A DNA stretch of 64,000 nt from Zychaea mexicana. Taxonomy: Eukaryota > Mucoromycota > Mucoromycetes > Mucorales > Lichtheimiaceae. The notes below the pieces were generated by a model. It saw only the letters and a list, made by a program, of their open reading frames with translations, was not told the origin of the DNA and made no database searches. Made by a program: the position numbers and the translations under genes. Numbering within the stretch: position 1 is the first letter of the stretch; every line of letters begins with the position of its first letter. Below are positions 1-11,443 of the stretch, piece by piece. Where the stretch lies: assembly GCF_025766255.1 (NCBI RefSeq), contig NW_026516664.1, forward strand, positions 806,001 to 870,000, read 5' to 3'.

Positions 1-523
1 TAGCAGGACCGTTTTTGCAACGTTTTTGTTTTACACAGTAGACTTGGCTCTTTCATGCATCAGATACTGACTAAGATGGTAGCCTCACCATGCAAAGTAG
101 AAAGTTCGTGTTACAAATAAAGAGTAGAAAAGACCAACTTTTTATTGCTTTCATATAAGCTTTAGCCGAATTTTGTTCTTTTGCTTTAATTTTTTTATAC
201 TTGGCCATAATGTCAAATGTAAAATGTTCCCATTGTTCTGATACTTTTACAACCAAAGGGGACTGGCCATAGTTATGATGATTTTAATGCAGTCTAGTAA
301 CCCTAGATGACTAATTAGCTGAAATATGTCAGGATAGCCAAACTAATTTTTATTGAAATAATTCATGCACGAATGTCTTGGCATGCATACATTTAAATTT
401 TTGAAAAAAAAATAAAAATTGAATTTTTTTTAAATATAAAAATAACACCACAGAATATAAAGCAAAATATATTTGTTATATTTTTTAGCACTCCAACAAA
501 ACTACCCCAAACGAAAACACAAC
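1..523. other. AT-rich flank, no gene recognised
   Basis: This stretch is AT-rich and precedes the Rep gene. A 61-codon minus-strand reading frame at 71-256 is lysine-rich and matches nothing I recognise. The last 100 bases are runs of A and T. I see no promoter motif that I would defend. Confidence 0.4.
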
Positions 524-2422
524 ATGGACCAAATGAACCTCCTCACATTTATTGCCATTATGGCTGAATTTATTCCTATTTTAGGAATAACATTGACGCT
601 TTTAATAGAAAGAGCAAAGCATCTTACTGAACATCATCAAGATGTTAGTGAAAAAACAATTGCTGACCAACTGAGGGTCGAACTTGAAAAGGACCTCAAA
701 AAGGCTAACATAACAAAGGAAGTAAGGGACGAGAACCGTACTGCAATAATGGGATGGATTAGGGCTTTTGCAAAATTCCTCAAATCCTCAAATCCTCAAT
801 TTTACGATGCAATGTTAGAGGGTAACACCTCTGGTGCAGATTCCTCGCAGGGCGGCAAAGAATTCCGATTCCAAAATACTAAAGGGCTGTTCACATATAT
901 TTGTAAGGACTTCCATTTAACAAAAGAACAAATCATGGAATGGTTTATAAAACATAAACGTATTGGTTATCGAATTGAAAAGGCAATTGCATGTGATGAA
1001 ATTGCACCAGAAACTGGTGAGAAACATGTTCATATATAGATACAAATGAATGAGTGGTTCGACACAAAAACAGCACATAAATTCTTTACTATCGATGGTG
1101 TTACTCCAAATATTAAACCAGGTGGTAATCCACAAAAGTCCATTAGCTACTGTATGAAAGGAAAAGATTATATTTGTTATAATATGGATCCAAATTATGA
1201 AGTTAAGACCAGAAAAATGCACCAACAGTTACTTGGATATCAATTAATTATGAAGCAGCTTAATATGCGGAAGGCTACCGAAATATATCCAGAATTGCTA
1301 TGGAAATATGATACTGTAAAATCAAATTTAAATTCTTACTTTCATGATGCAGATATGGAAAATAACCCTAGAAATAAATTACATATATGGTCTATGTTTA
1401 GGATTGAAACAATGTTTGGTGGTAAAAATAAGATACCACAATACTGGATTGTAGGTCCATCAAATGTAGGTAAGACATATAACATTGATGTATTAGAACA
1501 AGGTGGCCATCGAGCATATCTAATGAATAAAGAAAATGATTGGTCAGATTATAAGGATGATGATTATGATTTTATGTATAATGAAGAAACAGGTTCTGAT
1601 TTCAAATTAACATTTTTAAACCAAATGTTAGAAGGAACACGGTTAAAACTTAATGGCAAATTCACAAAGTCAATAACTAAAAAGAAAAATATGCCAATAA
1701 TACTGAATAGTAACTATATGCCGCACATGTTATACAAGAACAAATCAGTATATGAGTTAGAGCCAACGCTCAATCGTTTATATATTATCTATGTTGATAA
1801 GAACCGTAAAGGTCATATAATATGGAATCCATACACAATGAAGGTGAAGGATTATGAAAATAAATTCATGTATTATGAAAACATGGATATGTATGAGGAC
1901 TTATACAAAGGTGAATTCGAAAACGAATACCAAGATCAGCATACATTTATCCGTTATGCACATAATAGTGGTCAGGATGATATTAAAAAATATACACCGA
2001 TGGATAAAACAGTAGAGGAACTACAAGAATTAGCTGACACAGAAGAATATATGAAGGAACAAGAAGAAAAACATAATAGTAATAATACACAGAACAATAA
2101 ACAACATAATCCGCCTCAACAAAATAATAGAGGATGGTCAACTATAAAGGTACCATCATCAGTAGATTGTAGGCATTGGGAAGATGTGTTTAATGATATA
2201 AAATGTGATGATGTTGTAAATGATACTACTGATTGGGAAAACCCACCAGAAGATATAAAGGAACATAAATACATAGATGTAAGTACATCTGAATCAGAGA
2301 AAAGCAGTGACTGCAACATACCAAATAATATACCAAAACGTAAAAAGAAAAAAAGACACATTAAAAATAAACGGAGAAACAAGCAAATAGTAGAAGAAAT
2401 ACAGCCAAAAGAATATTTTTAA
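524..2422 (+). pseudogene. CRESS-DNA-virus-type replication protein (Rep), split by one in-frame TAG
   Basis: Two reading frames lie in the same frame and are separated only by a TAG at 1037-1039. The first ATG is at 524. Rep-type HUH endonuclease motifs appear in order: LFTY (motif I, about 886-900), HVH (motif II, 1025-1033) directly before the stop, and YCMK (motif III, about 1147-1158) after it. An SF3 helicase follows, with Walker A GPSNVGKT (about 1453-1476), a Walker B-like acidic patch (YDFMYNEE) and motif C ending in NSN. The C-terminus is charged, with a basic cluster like a nuclear localisation signal. The first 110 residues or so are an unusual extension with a hydrophobic segment near the start. 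Known Reps of this class nick and unwind DNA for rolling-circle replication. Integration into a fungal chromosome is inferred from the surrounding mobile elements. All catalytic motifs survive, so the break may be recent. Confidence 0.8.
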
Positions 2423-2631
2423 AAGCATAAGGATATAAAAAAGGCTATAATAGATGATTCAGATATAACAAAAGAAACTGACGTCAAAAATAAATCAACA
2501 GATACTAATATAAGTACAAGTATAACTAATGAATGCATAAAACATAAATATAATTGGGCAAATAAACGAAAGGTTGATGTGGTCAGTTTCAATATGAGAT
2601 TTTTTAATAAGCAAATAAGTAAGAAATTAAT
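2423..2631 (+). other. AT-rich tail downstream of the Rep relic
   Basis: About 200 bases of lysine/asparagine-coding, AT-rich sequence follow the Rep stop. They resemble the Rep C-terminal tail in composition and may be a decayed extension of it. No separate gene is visible. Confidence 0.3.
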
Positions 2632-2766
2632 TTAGAGCTGAATACCATGTGTGGCCATATATTCATGTAGCATTTCCCGGGAATTAAACTTATCAACTGT
2701 TAACCAACTATTATCCTTTACACTATATCCAACCCACTTAACCTCAAATATGTACTTATTATCAGT
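2632..2766 (-). pseudogene. Chromodomain fragment, truncated
   Basis: Read on the minus strand, this stretch encodes the second half of a chromodomain: hydrophobic beta strands with KWVGY, then an NSW turn and a C-terminal helix ending HEYMATHG before the stop. Such chromodomains occur at the C-terminus of Ty3/Gypsy integrases and in chromatin proteins. The N-terminal half is missing because the frame runs into the GGGTC-rich element that begins at 2767. It is a relic, and the parent gene cannot be told from this scrap. Confidence 0.55.
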
Positions 2767-3661
2767 TAGGGGTCGCAATTGGACGGGTCGGGTCGGGTCA
2801 AGGGTCTGACCCGTTGACCCACGGGTCAAGAAAACACTGACCCGACCCGACCCGTTCAACCCGATGGGTCAAAACTCGGGTTGACGGGTCACTACTGATT
2901 TTGATTTGGTGACAAAGGAGGTGTCAATCAACCTGAGCTTGAGCACTGGAAGTGCAAAACTACATGTATACACAGCTCTCTAAGATGATGGCACGCAAAT
3001 TCCTAGCAGTGCTAGCAATATCTACGTTTTGTGTGATTATTCTTAAAGGTAAAGGGTTTGTGCCATAACAAAAGAAATCGTTTGCGCTCACATGCATTAA
3101 AGAAAGTATAATGGTTAAAGTGTGGTTAAAAATCGACTTCCTTTAAATGCCCGTAATCCTTTTCCCTTTTCCCTTTTCTTTTCATTTCTTCCTTCTTCTT
3201 TCATTTCTCTTTTCTTAATTCCTTCTACGTCTTTTGTCAAATCTCGTCTCTCACTGCCACTCTCTATTGTCTATTCTCATTGTACTATTGCTACTTCTTT
3301 ACTTTGCTACTTCTTTACTACTATTACATATATTGCTTATAGCTTACTTATCTTACACTTTTGAATATAAAATATGATCCCACAATGAAAAAGAATATAA
3401 GTACGTTTTATGTTACAGTTCTATAGCAGACATATTGACAACTACATCTTTAATATAATGATCCTTTCCAACAAGAAGATTGACTACTTGAATACAAGTA
3501 CCTCATAGATATCATATGTATACACGGGTCACAACGGGTCAACAGGTCGGGTCAAGGGTTAGACGGGTTGACCCGCGGGTCAGAAAAGCATCAACCCGAC
3601 CCGTTGACCCGTCCTCAACCTGCGGGTCGGTTTTGACCCGCGGGTCAGATTGTGACCCCTA
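2767..3661. mobile_element. Nonautonomous hAT-like element (MITE) with GGGTC subterminal repeats
   Basis: The left end reads TAGGGGTCGCAAT and the right end, reverse-complemented, reads TAGGGGTCACAAT, an inverted repeat of about 13 bp with one mismatch. Both ends carry arrays of GGGTC/GACCC words (about 2767-2890 and 3530-3661), a layout known from hAT-Ac-like MITEs. The centre has no transposase; an 80-codon frame there is just a pyrimidine-rich tract. The flanking 8-mers (TTATCAGT and GAGGAGAC) do not match, so no target-site duplication is visible, perhaps because the minisatellite starts at the right border. Confidence 0.6.
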
Positions 3662-3859
3662 GAGGAGACTGTAAAAAAACATGCCAGCTTATATGAGGAG
3701 ACTGTAAAAAAACATGCCAGCTTATGTGAGGAGACTGTAAAAAAACATGCCAGCTTATACGAGGAGACTGTAAAAAAACATGCCAGCTTATGTGAGGAGA
3801 CTGTAAAAAAACATGCCAGCTTATGTGAGGAGACTGTAAAAAAACATGCCAGCTTATGG
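3662..3859. repeat. 33-bp minisatellite, six copies
   Basis: Six head-to-tail copies of a 33-base unit start with GAGGAGACTG, run through an A7 tract and end in CAGCTTAT plus two variable bases. The copies differ only at the last two positions (AT, GT, AC, GT, GT, GG). The array begins on the base after the hAT-like element ends. There are no spacers, so it is a tandem repeat and not a CRISPR array. Confidence 0.95.
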
Positions 3860-4446
3860 GGATTAAACTTGAACTATTAAATATATCATATTTGATTGTT
3901 TAATATTTATCAATGACTTAATAATAATTTCTTATAAATACTGTATATATAATTTTCAGATTTTGAAATTTTTTTAAGATGAATATCAATTTAATATATA
4001 AAACTATTTACATTTATTACCATGGAGGAACAATTCTATTTATTTATTGTGAATATAAATCAAAGCGGTTGATAGTTTATAAGGTGTAAGTTGTAAAAAA
4101 ACTTGTACCACGACTCTTTGTGGTTCTTTCTCTTAGAGAAAGGTTCTTGAATTTCAATAAAAAAATAACATTTTTTGTCTTTGAAAAATTCAAAATAACT
4201 TTATACTTCTTTTTATTATATATAATTATCAGTACTATAATGACCTAATATTTATCTTATAAAATAATTTTACATACTTTTTTTTATAAAATTGAATTTT
4301 ATTATATTATATGAATTAGATATCAAAATATAAGATAAATAATAATTATATAGATATTTAATTCTGGTTTTTACCTAAGGCTATAAGTTTTTCCTAATTG
4401 CTTTGTAAATAAGTTAAAAGGACGGTTTTTATTATAAATTTTCAAA
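3860..4446. other. AT-rich spacer left of the transposase relic
   Basis: This is very AT-rich DNA with no coding signal. It probably includes the left end of the adjacent DDE element, but no convincing terminal inverted repeat was found. Confidence 0.35.
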
Positions 4447-5436
4447 ATGGTATTTGATGAACATAATAGCTTACTAAATAAAGAAGAAGTTTTAAAATAT
4501 AAAACATTATTACAGGAAGAGATAGATAAATTAATTATAAATGAATAGGGATTTATAAATGAAAATTGGAAGAAAAAACAAAATAATTATAAGCATCGAA
4601 CAGAATTGAAATATATTAAAGAAATAGATGGAATTAAGAAAGAATTATTACAAAAGCTAGGATATACTTCTGTATTTTTCTTTTTAACTAAATTATATAC
4701 ACATAAGGATTATCCTTCACCATATTTTGAAATTAAAAAAGGGTTATATTTAATATATCATCTTGTATCAGGTATTACATCTAAAGATATGAAACGAAAT
4801 ATACCATATACATCATTCTATAAATTTTATAAAGAATTTTGGATAACAAATTATGATAGTTTGAATAAATATGTAGATATATATCTAAAAAATATGTTTT
4901 CTAATATTAAAATAAGAATTAATTCTGCATTAATAAAAAACCCTAAAAATTTTAAAAATATAACATTACTATTAGATGGTCATGATAATACTATTGAATA
5001 TGATAAGCCTAACATTTCTGCACAAAAACGATGGTCATATAAATTAAAAGCATCAGGTTTAAGAACACAAGTATTAATAGATATTAATAATTTTATAATT
5101 GCAGTTTCTGATAGTCAACTATGTAGAGTTAGTAGTGATAGTGGTATGTTTTTAGATATGAAATTATATGCGAAAATGGATAAAAGAGATGTTTTAGCTA
5201 TTGATGGTGGTTACACATTATTTATTAAACAGTTTGAAGACTTATGTAAAAAGAAACATATTTCATTAAGTAATAATAATTTCTGTTATCCTATTAGAAA
5301 AGATCCTAATGAAGAATTGAATATATAAGAAAAACATTTTAATGATGTATTTGGAAGTTTTCGGTCAGCTATAGAAAACCACTTTTGTGAATTAGGAAAT
5401 AATTTTAACGATTTTTTAATAATAACTCTACATTAA
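4447..5436 (+). pseudogene. DDE transposase relic (Harbinger/IS5-like, DDE_Tnp_4 type)
   Basis: One reading frame runs from an ATG at 4447 to a TAA at 5434-5436, broken by in-frame stops at 4546-4548 (TAG) and 5326-5328 (TAA). The middle part shows the DDE_Tnp_4 pattern: LLLDGHDNTIEY (first Asp), a YKLKASGLRTQVLID stretch, an IIAVSDS strand, a second Asp region, AIDGGYTLF, and after the second stop FRSAIENHF with the likely catalytic Glu. In that family the enzyme cuts and pastes short inverted-repeat elements. About 330 codons is a normal length for it. Codon use is strongly AT-biased, like the Merlin relics and unlike the host genes. Superfamily assignment is from motif layout only. Confidence 0.65.
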
Positions 5437-5655
5437 AAACAGGTGATTATAAATATATTAACTTACATATAAAAGTAGCATCTATCTTATTAAAATAATA
5501 AAAGTTACGTATTACACAAAAAAGGAAATATGTGTTCCTCTGCCAGATATTTTATCCTCTCTTCTGCGGAGGTGTGTATAAATTGCTTGCTACACAACAC
5601 GTTTTTTCTTTTCTTTCTTTTTTTTATTTCAGTAATTTAGCGATCTAAATTGAAC
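5437..5655. other. Spacer with TATA-like promoter before a small gene
   Basis: The left part is AT-rich. From about 5520 the composition becomes balanced, and the sequence GTGTATAAATTGC (near 5575) lies about 75 bases before an ATG at 5656, with a pyrimidine tract between. This looks like a promoter and leader and may mark the left side of the Helitron unit. The exact 5' end of the Helitron was not found. Confidence 0.35.
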
Positions 5656-5888
5656 ATGGCAGCAACAACAACAAACAAGTATCCGCCACGCCCTACAGAT
5701 GAAGAGATCTGGGCAAAAGTACTCACTACGAGTCTATACGTGAGGCCTACCCCACTGGAATCAAGCACCTCGCATTCAGCTACAAGACTCTGTATATGGA
5801 ACCAAACGCGTGCATAGGTGAAATCGACGAAGCAATTGCAGAATTTCACCAGAAGAAACAGCACGCTATGGAGAAAACCAAGAAATAG
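5656..5888 (+). pseudogene. Small broken gene beside the Helitron, about 77 codons, frameshifted
   Basis: An ATG at 5656 opens a Lys/Thr-rich frame with a PPRPTDEEIWAK motif. About 25 codons in, the coding signal moves to another frame (YESIREAYPTGIKHLAF onward), which stays open to TAG at 5886-5888. A one-base change near 5715-5730 would explain the switch. I do not recognise the product. Its place, with its own TATA-like box just upstream of the Helitron gene, suggests it is an accessory or captured gene of that element; this is inference. Confidence 0.4.
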
Positions 5889-6099
5889 TTTTTTTTTGTT
5901 ATAATAAACTTTAGTTTGTCATATTTATGCCTTAAGTAAACGAGCGAAGCGAGTGAGTTCGGGTTTAGAAGGAAGTGTGGTTGGGGGGTACACCCCAACG
6001 GGAGGGCTCGCGGGGGAGAACGTCCCGCAAAAGTTTTTTTTTTTTTTTTGATCCCAACGCAGTAATAGTCAAACGTTCTTTTACTTTTAACTCTCTGAC
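5889..6099. other. GC-rich hairpin tract upstream of the Helitron gene
   Basis: After the small gene there is a CGAGCGAAGCGAG word (about 5940-5952), a palindrome GTTGGGGGGTACACCCCAAC (about 5980-5999) and a long T run near 6036-6052. Similar GAGCGAAGCGAG words and G/C-run hairpins recur at the right end of the Helitron (11,310-11,430). This shared signature argues that the tract is part of the element. Confidence 0.45.
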
Positions 6100-9000
6100 A
6101 TGTCAACACCCATTTGTAACTCTTGCGGTTTGCCGGGCCACCAACGCGTAACTCATCGTGATTGCCTAAACAATCCTTCTAGATTGGCAATGCGCCATAA
6201 CAATGAGATTGATGAGCGCGATTTCGACATTGTTCGCGAAGCGCCAGAAGCTGTGCCTGTCTGTTCCAGTTGTGGGCAAGAGGGTCACTCACGAAGGTCA
6301 CATCGTGATTGCCCTAATAATCCGTCAAACAACGAGAATCTCACTACACCTACTGCTGCTCCAGTTCATGTATGCTCAAGCTGTGGACAAGAGGGTCATT
6401 TGAGACGCACGCACAGAAGCTGTCCTAATAATCCTGCAAACCAGATCGAGCAAGAAAACGTTAGTTACTATTTGGATCTTCACAATGACACTGATGATTA
6501 CTGATGACGCCGTTATAATTTAGCTTCATAGTATTGCCCGCGTTTCCACAAACTCCCATCCACTGCGCCATTTCATTGGTTCCATGGATACTGAATGTAG
6601 TAACTGCCATGCTCGCCTTTGGATCCAAGAGCGTGTATCTCATAGCTCTCTCCGCACGCCACGTTTCAATCTTTGCTGCCAACAAGGGTCGGTTGAGCTC
6701 CCACCCCTCAATCCAACACCTCCAGAGATTTCATAATTGCTACGTGGTACTGATGCTGCTGCTGAGGACTTTCGTACCAACATCCGAGTATACAACAGTG
6801 TTCTAAGCTTCACATCTCTTGGTGTCAACGTTGATCAAACTGTTGCTAATTCGCGTGGTGGAGCGTACAATTTCCGAATTCATGGAAGTGTCTACCATCG
6901 CATAGGTTCATTGCTACCGGCTGAAAATAATAGACCCGCCTTTGCTCAAATTTACGTGCACGATCCATCCACTGAAATTGCCAATCGACACGCCGTTTCC
7001 CCTGTACGCCTTAATGATTCCACTCTACGCCAATTACAGGCCGTAATGCATCGTATCAATCCTTTTGTCGAATCCTTCCGAGATATGAACGAAATTTCCC
7101 GCGACCAAGGGGTTGACAATGTTAGAATGCTCATCAGATCAGAGAATACTCCAGACCGTCGACGTTACAACGCACCAACTGCCAATGAAATTGGTATCCT
7201 TATCGTGGAAAACAATAACGAGGATGCTGGCCCACGCGATATTGTGTTGAGAACAAGATCCAATGAGTTGCAAAGAATTAGCGAAATGCATCGCTTCTAT
7301 GATGCACTTCAATATGTTTTGCTTTTCCCTCAAGGTTCGTCCCTGCAATTATTAGCACTGTCTATTAGTATTTTGTTGTATTGAGATTACTTTAGGTGAT
7401 GAAGGGTGGGCGATTAACGCAAACTCAAATAATCATGACATTACCATAATGGAGTGGTACAAATACCGCCTCATGGTTCGTGACGGTGCTGATGGTGATG
7501 CTGATGCCAACGATTTACATCGATTCGGAAAGTTATTCCAACAATTCATCGTTGATATGTATGCGAAAATGGAATCCAACCGCTTGGGATTCATACGCCT
7601 GAACCAAGATCGATTGCGCTCCGATCTTTACCGCAATGTTGTAGACGCAATGAACGTGGGTGATAATGACTTGACCAGCGTTGGAAGACGTGTTATCTTG
7701 CCGTCATCATTTATCGGCTCTCCACGCCATATGCAGCAGCTGTACCAAGATGCCATGAGCATTGTGCGTCGCTTTGGCAAACCTGACCTTTTCGTTACTT
7801 TCACCTGCAATCCGAACTGGCCAGAAATTCAAGATTCCCTTTTACCGGGACAGCGTGCCCCTGATCGCCCTGATATCACTGCACGTGTTTTTAGACTGAA
7901 ATTGAAGCAGCTGATGGAAGATCTCACGAAGAACATGGTCTTGGGCGATGTCGTTGCACACGTTCACACTGTCGAGTTTCAGAAACGTGGCCTCCCAAAT
8001 GCGCACATATTGCTTATCCTTTCGGACGAAGACACGCCACGTACAACTGCTCACTGTGACGATATCGTTTCGGCTGAACTCCCCGATGCTGAGCGCTATC
8101 CAACTGCACGTGCGACTGTTGAGCGGCATATGATGCACGGTCCATGTGGCATGTTAAATGCTCGATCCCCGTGCATGGAAGACGGTAGATGTACAAAGCG
8201 ATATCCTAAAGAGTTTCACGAGGACACGGCAATGAATGACGATGGCTATCCTGTGTACCGCCGACGTAACAATGGAGACTATGTTACGAAACCAGGAAAT
8301 ATCAGACTCGACAATCGCTGGGTGGTCCCTCACAACATCTACCTGTGCGCCAAATATGATGCGCATATCAATGTGGAAATTTGCACGTCTATTCATTCGA
8401 TCAAATACGTCTACAAGTATGTCTATAAAGGTCATGATCGTGCATCTGCCGCAGTTGTACAACAACAAGTCAACAACGATCCTGCAAATGCAAATGGGAA
8501 TGACGAACAACCGGTCGATGAAATCCGAACCTTTCTTGACGCACGCTACGTTTCTGCTTCGGAAGGATGTTGGCGACTGTTTTCGTTTTCCTTACACCAT
8601 GAATATCCTGCACACCAGCGATTGGCGGTTCATTTGGAAAACGAGCAGACAGTGAATTTCGGAGACGATGAAACTCCTGCCGAAGTCGTCGGACGGGCAC
8701 ACGAAACCACGCTTACAGCATGGTTTCAATACAACCAAGAGTATGAGCATGCCCGCACGATTTTATACCCTGATTTTCCAGAACGACATGTCTTTGTTTC
8801 TGCTCAACGTCGATGGAAAATTCGTGAACGTGGTTTCAATGGCACCATTGGTCGTATCTACGCTGTCTCTCCTCGCGAAGTAGAAAAGTACCATCTTCGA
8901 CTTTTACTTTATCATGTCCCTGGTGCAACATCGTTTGTTGACATGCGCACAATCAACAAAGGTACTCCAGAACAGGAGATCCTGCCTACTTTCCAGGCCA

Positions 9001-10973
9001 CTGCTCGACGCCTTGGTCTTCTAACCGGCCAGCAAGAATGGAGTGATTGTATGGACCAAGCAGTCACTTACCAGCAACCACATGCATTACGGCGGCTTTT
9101 TGCTATCCTTTTGGTGTTTTGCCATCCTGAAGATCCTTATGCTTTGTGGTTAGATCATCGTGATAGTATGGCGGAAGACTATCTTCACACTGCACGTCAG
9201 GACATGAACGATCAAAGTTTGCAATTCACAGATGCCATATATAACCGCGCTTTACTGCAAATCGAATCCGTCATGGTTCAGTTATCGAGATCACTGCGAG
9301 ATTTTGATGGATTCGTTGTTCCAGAGCCTGATGATGAGGATGATGACGTCGGTGCTGGAGAGCCTTTGCTCATCCGCGAGCACCGTCGATTGACAGCACG
9401 TCTGGCTTTACAGCCTCAGCGTCAGCTGCAATTCAATGAGGATCAGCAAACAGTTTTTGATGCTGTGATTCGCTCTCTCGATGCTCCCCAAAACGAGCCC
9501 AAACTGCACTTTGTTGACGGCCCTGGAGGAACTGGAAAGACATATCTTTTCAATGCTATACTTGAAAATGTCCGGCGCGCTGATGGTATCGCCCTTGCAG
9601 TGGCCACAAGTGGTACGGCAGCTCTTTTGTTGGATGGAGGACGTACGGCTCACTCAACCTTCAAGATTCCATTGGAGGTGAATCGAACGTCTATGTGCAG
9701 TTTTACACCTCGATCTGACACAGCAAGATTAATTAAAATGGCGCGTATCATTATTTGGGATGAAGCGTCCATGATAAGCCGCGACCTCATCGAAACTGTG
9801 AACCGGAGCATACAAGATACCATGCGCACTGAGGATCCTGCCCTTGCTGATGTCCCTTTTGGCGGTAAAGTTGTTGTGTTTGGCGGTGATTTTCGTCAGG
9901 TATGACCTTAATTTAGCACTAAGGTTTGGGGTGGTCAGAGTTAACAATGGGAGCACATCGGCATACGGTTTAATATTGTCTTATGTTATGAATAGGTCCT
10001 TCCTGTAATTCCGAATGCTGAGCGCCCGCAAATTGTCGAGCAATGCTTGAACAGAGCTACTGCGATTTGGCGCCATGTTACAGTCCACCACTTACGCAAT
10101 AATATGCGTGTTCAGCAAGCTGCTCATACAGCTGATGCTACAGAGCTACGCGAATTTGCCGAATACCTACTTCGAATTGGTGATGGTGCTGAGCCATTAG
10201 TTCCAAATACAGAAGATAGAGTCTTAATTCCTCGCCAAATGCTGATGCCGCGTTACAACACTAACGAGCTCATTGACGTTGTGTTCGGTGATCTGAACTC
10301 ACCAAATGTGGACCGTGATTTTCTAACCAGTCGTGCAATTTTGACACCTAAAAACAAGGATGTTGCTGTTCTGAACGAGCGGGTTCTCGATCAGTTTCCA
10401 GGCGAATACCTTGAGGAGTTAAAAAGTGCTGACTCGGTCGACGATCCAGAGGACCAAATTGCTTACCCTCCTGAACTCCTTAATTCCCTTGATCCATCCG
10501 ACCTTCCACCACATTGCCTCAAGCTTAAAGTTGGCTGCCCAGTGATGTTGCTACGAAACTTGCATACTGGAAATGGTCTCTGCAATGGTACTCGATTGAT
10601 TGTTCGCTCTGTCCGCCGATATGTCCTTGAAGCCGAGATTGCCACTGGACCACAAACTGGCACAATTGTTCTAATTCCACGCATCACCCTCACACCGTCG
10701 CAAGCCCGCTGCCCAATACAATTCAAAAGAACGCAGTTCCCTGTTCGATTGGCATTCTCAATGACAATCAACAAAGCCCAAGGTCAAACTTTTGACAGCG
10801 TTGGTCTCTACCTACCAGAGCCGCCATTTACACATGGCCTCCTATATGTAGCAATGTCTCGGGTCCGTAGACCATCTGCCATCCACATTATGGTCGATCC
10901 AGAAAACTCTACTTCACCTGATCAACCTGGGCTCAATACAAGAAATGTCGTATATAATGAAGTTCTTCTATAA
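6100..10973 (+). pseudogene. Helitron Rep-helicase gene, four exons, inactivated
   Basis: Proposed exons are 6100-6459, 6524-7334, 7396-9899 and 9996-10973; all junctions are GT-AG and keep phase. Exon 1 encodes three CCHC-like zinc knuckles (CNSCGLPGHQ, CSSCGQEGHS, CSSCGQEGHL). Exon 2 is the Helitron-like N domain, and exon 3 the rolling-circle Rep with the twin-tyrosine motif YVYKYVYKGHDRA. The Pif1-type helicase has Walker A DGPGGTGKT, Walker B IIWDEAS and, across the third intron, FGGDFRQ; its C-terminal motif is INKAQGQTFDSV. Such proteins mobilise DNA by rolling-circle transposition. Two lesions are visible. TAA at 6734-6736 interrupts the frame, and codon 7998-8000 makes the HUH motif N-A-H where the family has H-A-H. 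The splice joining exon 1 to exon 2 is inferred from phase; exons 3 and 4 are firm. Confidence 0.85.
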
Positions 10974-11443
10974 CTCATATACGAGCATTTATGCTTTTCT
11001 CTATCCATTACTATTGATATACTGTCCCTCTTTCCGTTGCTTCATATAGTTCTCTTTTCCATTTTTCCATTGACTTCACTCTACTCTACTTTATTTTTTC
11101 AATCCCATTTCAATACTTAGATTTCTCTTCTTTTACACTCATACCGAACATATATTATGTACTTATACTTACAATTGATAACACATAACACATTAGAGTA
11201 ATGTAGGGTTTCGGGTGCTTTAGCAGTTAGGGTTTAGTAATATGCAAAGCGAAGTTGTTTAGGCTTGAATACTTCAAGATCACTGATTCAGCCATGAATA
11301 AGCAACGAGAGGGGGGTTTGGGGGGCTTGCCCCCCAACCTGGGGGTCAAGGGGGGAACCCCCTTGCGACGCGTTCCCGTTGAATGACACGGAGCGAAGCG
11401 GAGGGGCTCATTCAGCCGAGCGAAGCGAGGCAGGGACCGCTAG
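10974..11443 (+). mobile_element. Helitron 3' region ending in CTAG
   Basis: After the helicase stop come about 330 bases of pyrimidine-rich 3' sequence, then two strong hairpins: TTGGGGGG-CTTG-CCCCCCAA (about 11,317-11,336) and an AAGGGGG/CCCCCTT stem (about 11,348-11,366). GAGCGAAGCGAG words follow and the element ends in CTAG at 11,440-11,443, next to T. Helitrons end in CTRR and insert between A and T. The sequence right of CTAG matches the interior of the second Merlin copy (near 15,825), where the base before the matching T is A, so the boundary is supported by comparison. Confidence 0.7.

Noticed and set aside
71..256. Minus-strand frame of 61 codons
   Set aside because: Lys-rich and short in AT-rich DNA, with no recognisable motif.
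3662..3859. Regularly repeated 33-bp units resembling a CRISPR array
   Set aside because: The units are contiguous with no unique spacers, and this is a eukaryotic context. It is a minisatellite.
8014..8510. Several minus-strand frames of 60 to 118 codons within the Helitron gene
   Set aside because: They are antisense shadows of the helicase coding sequence.
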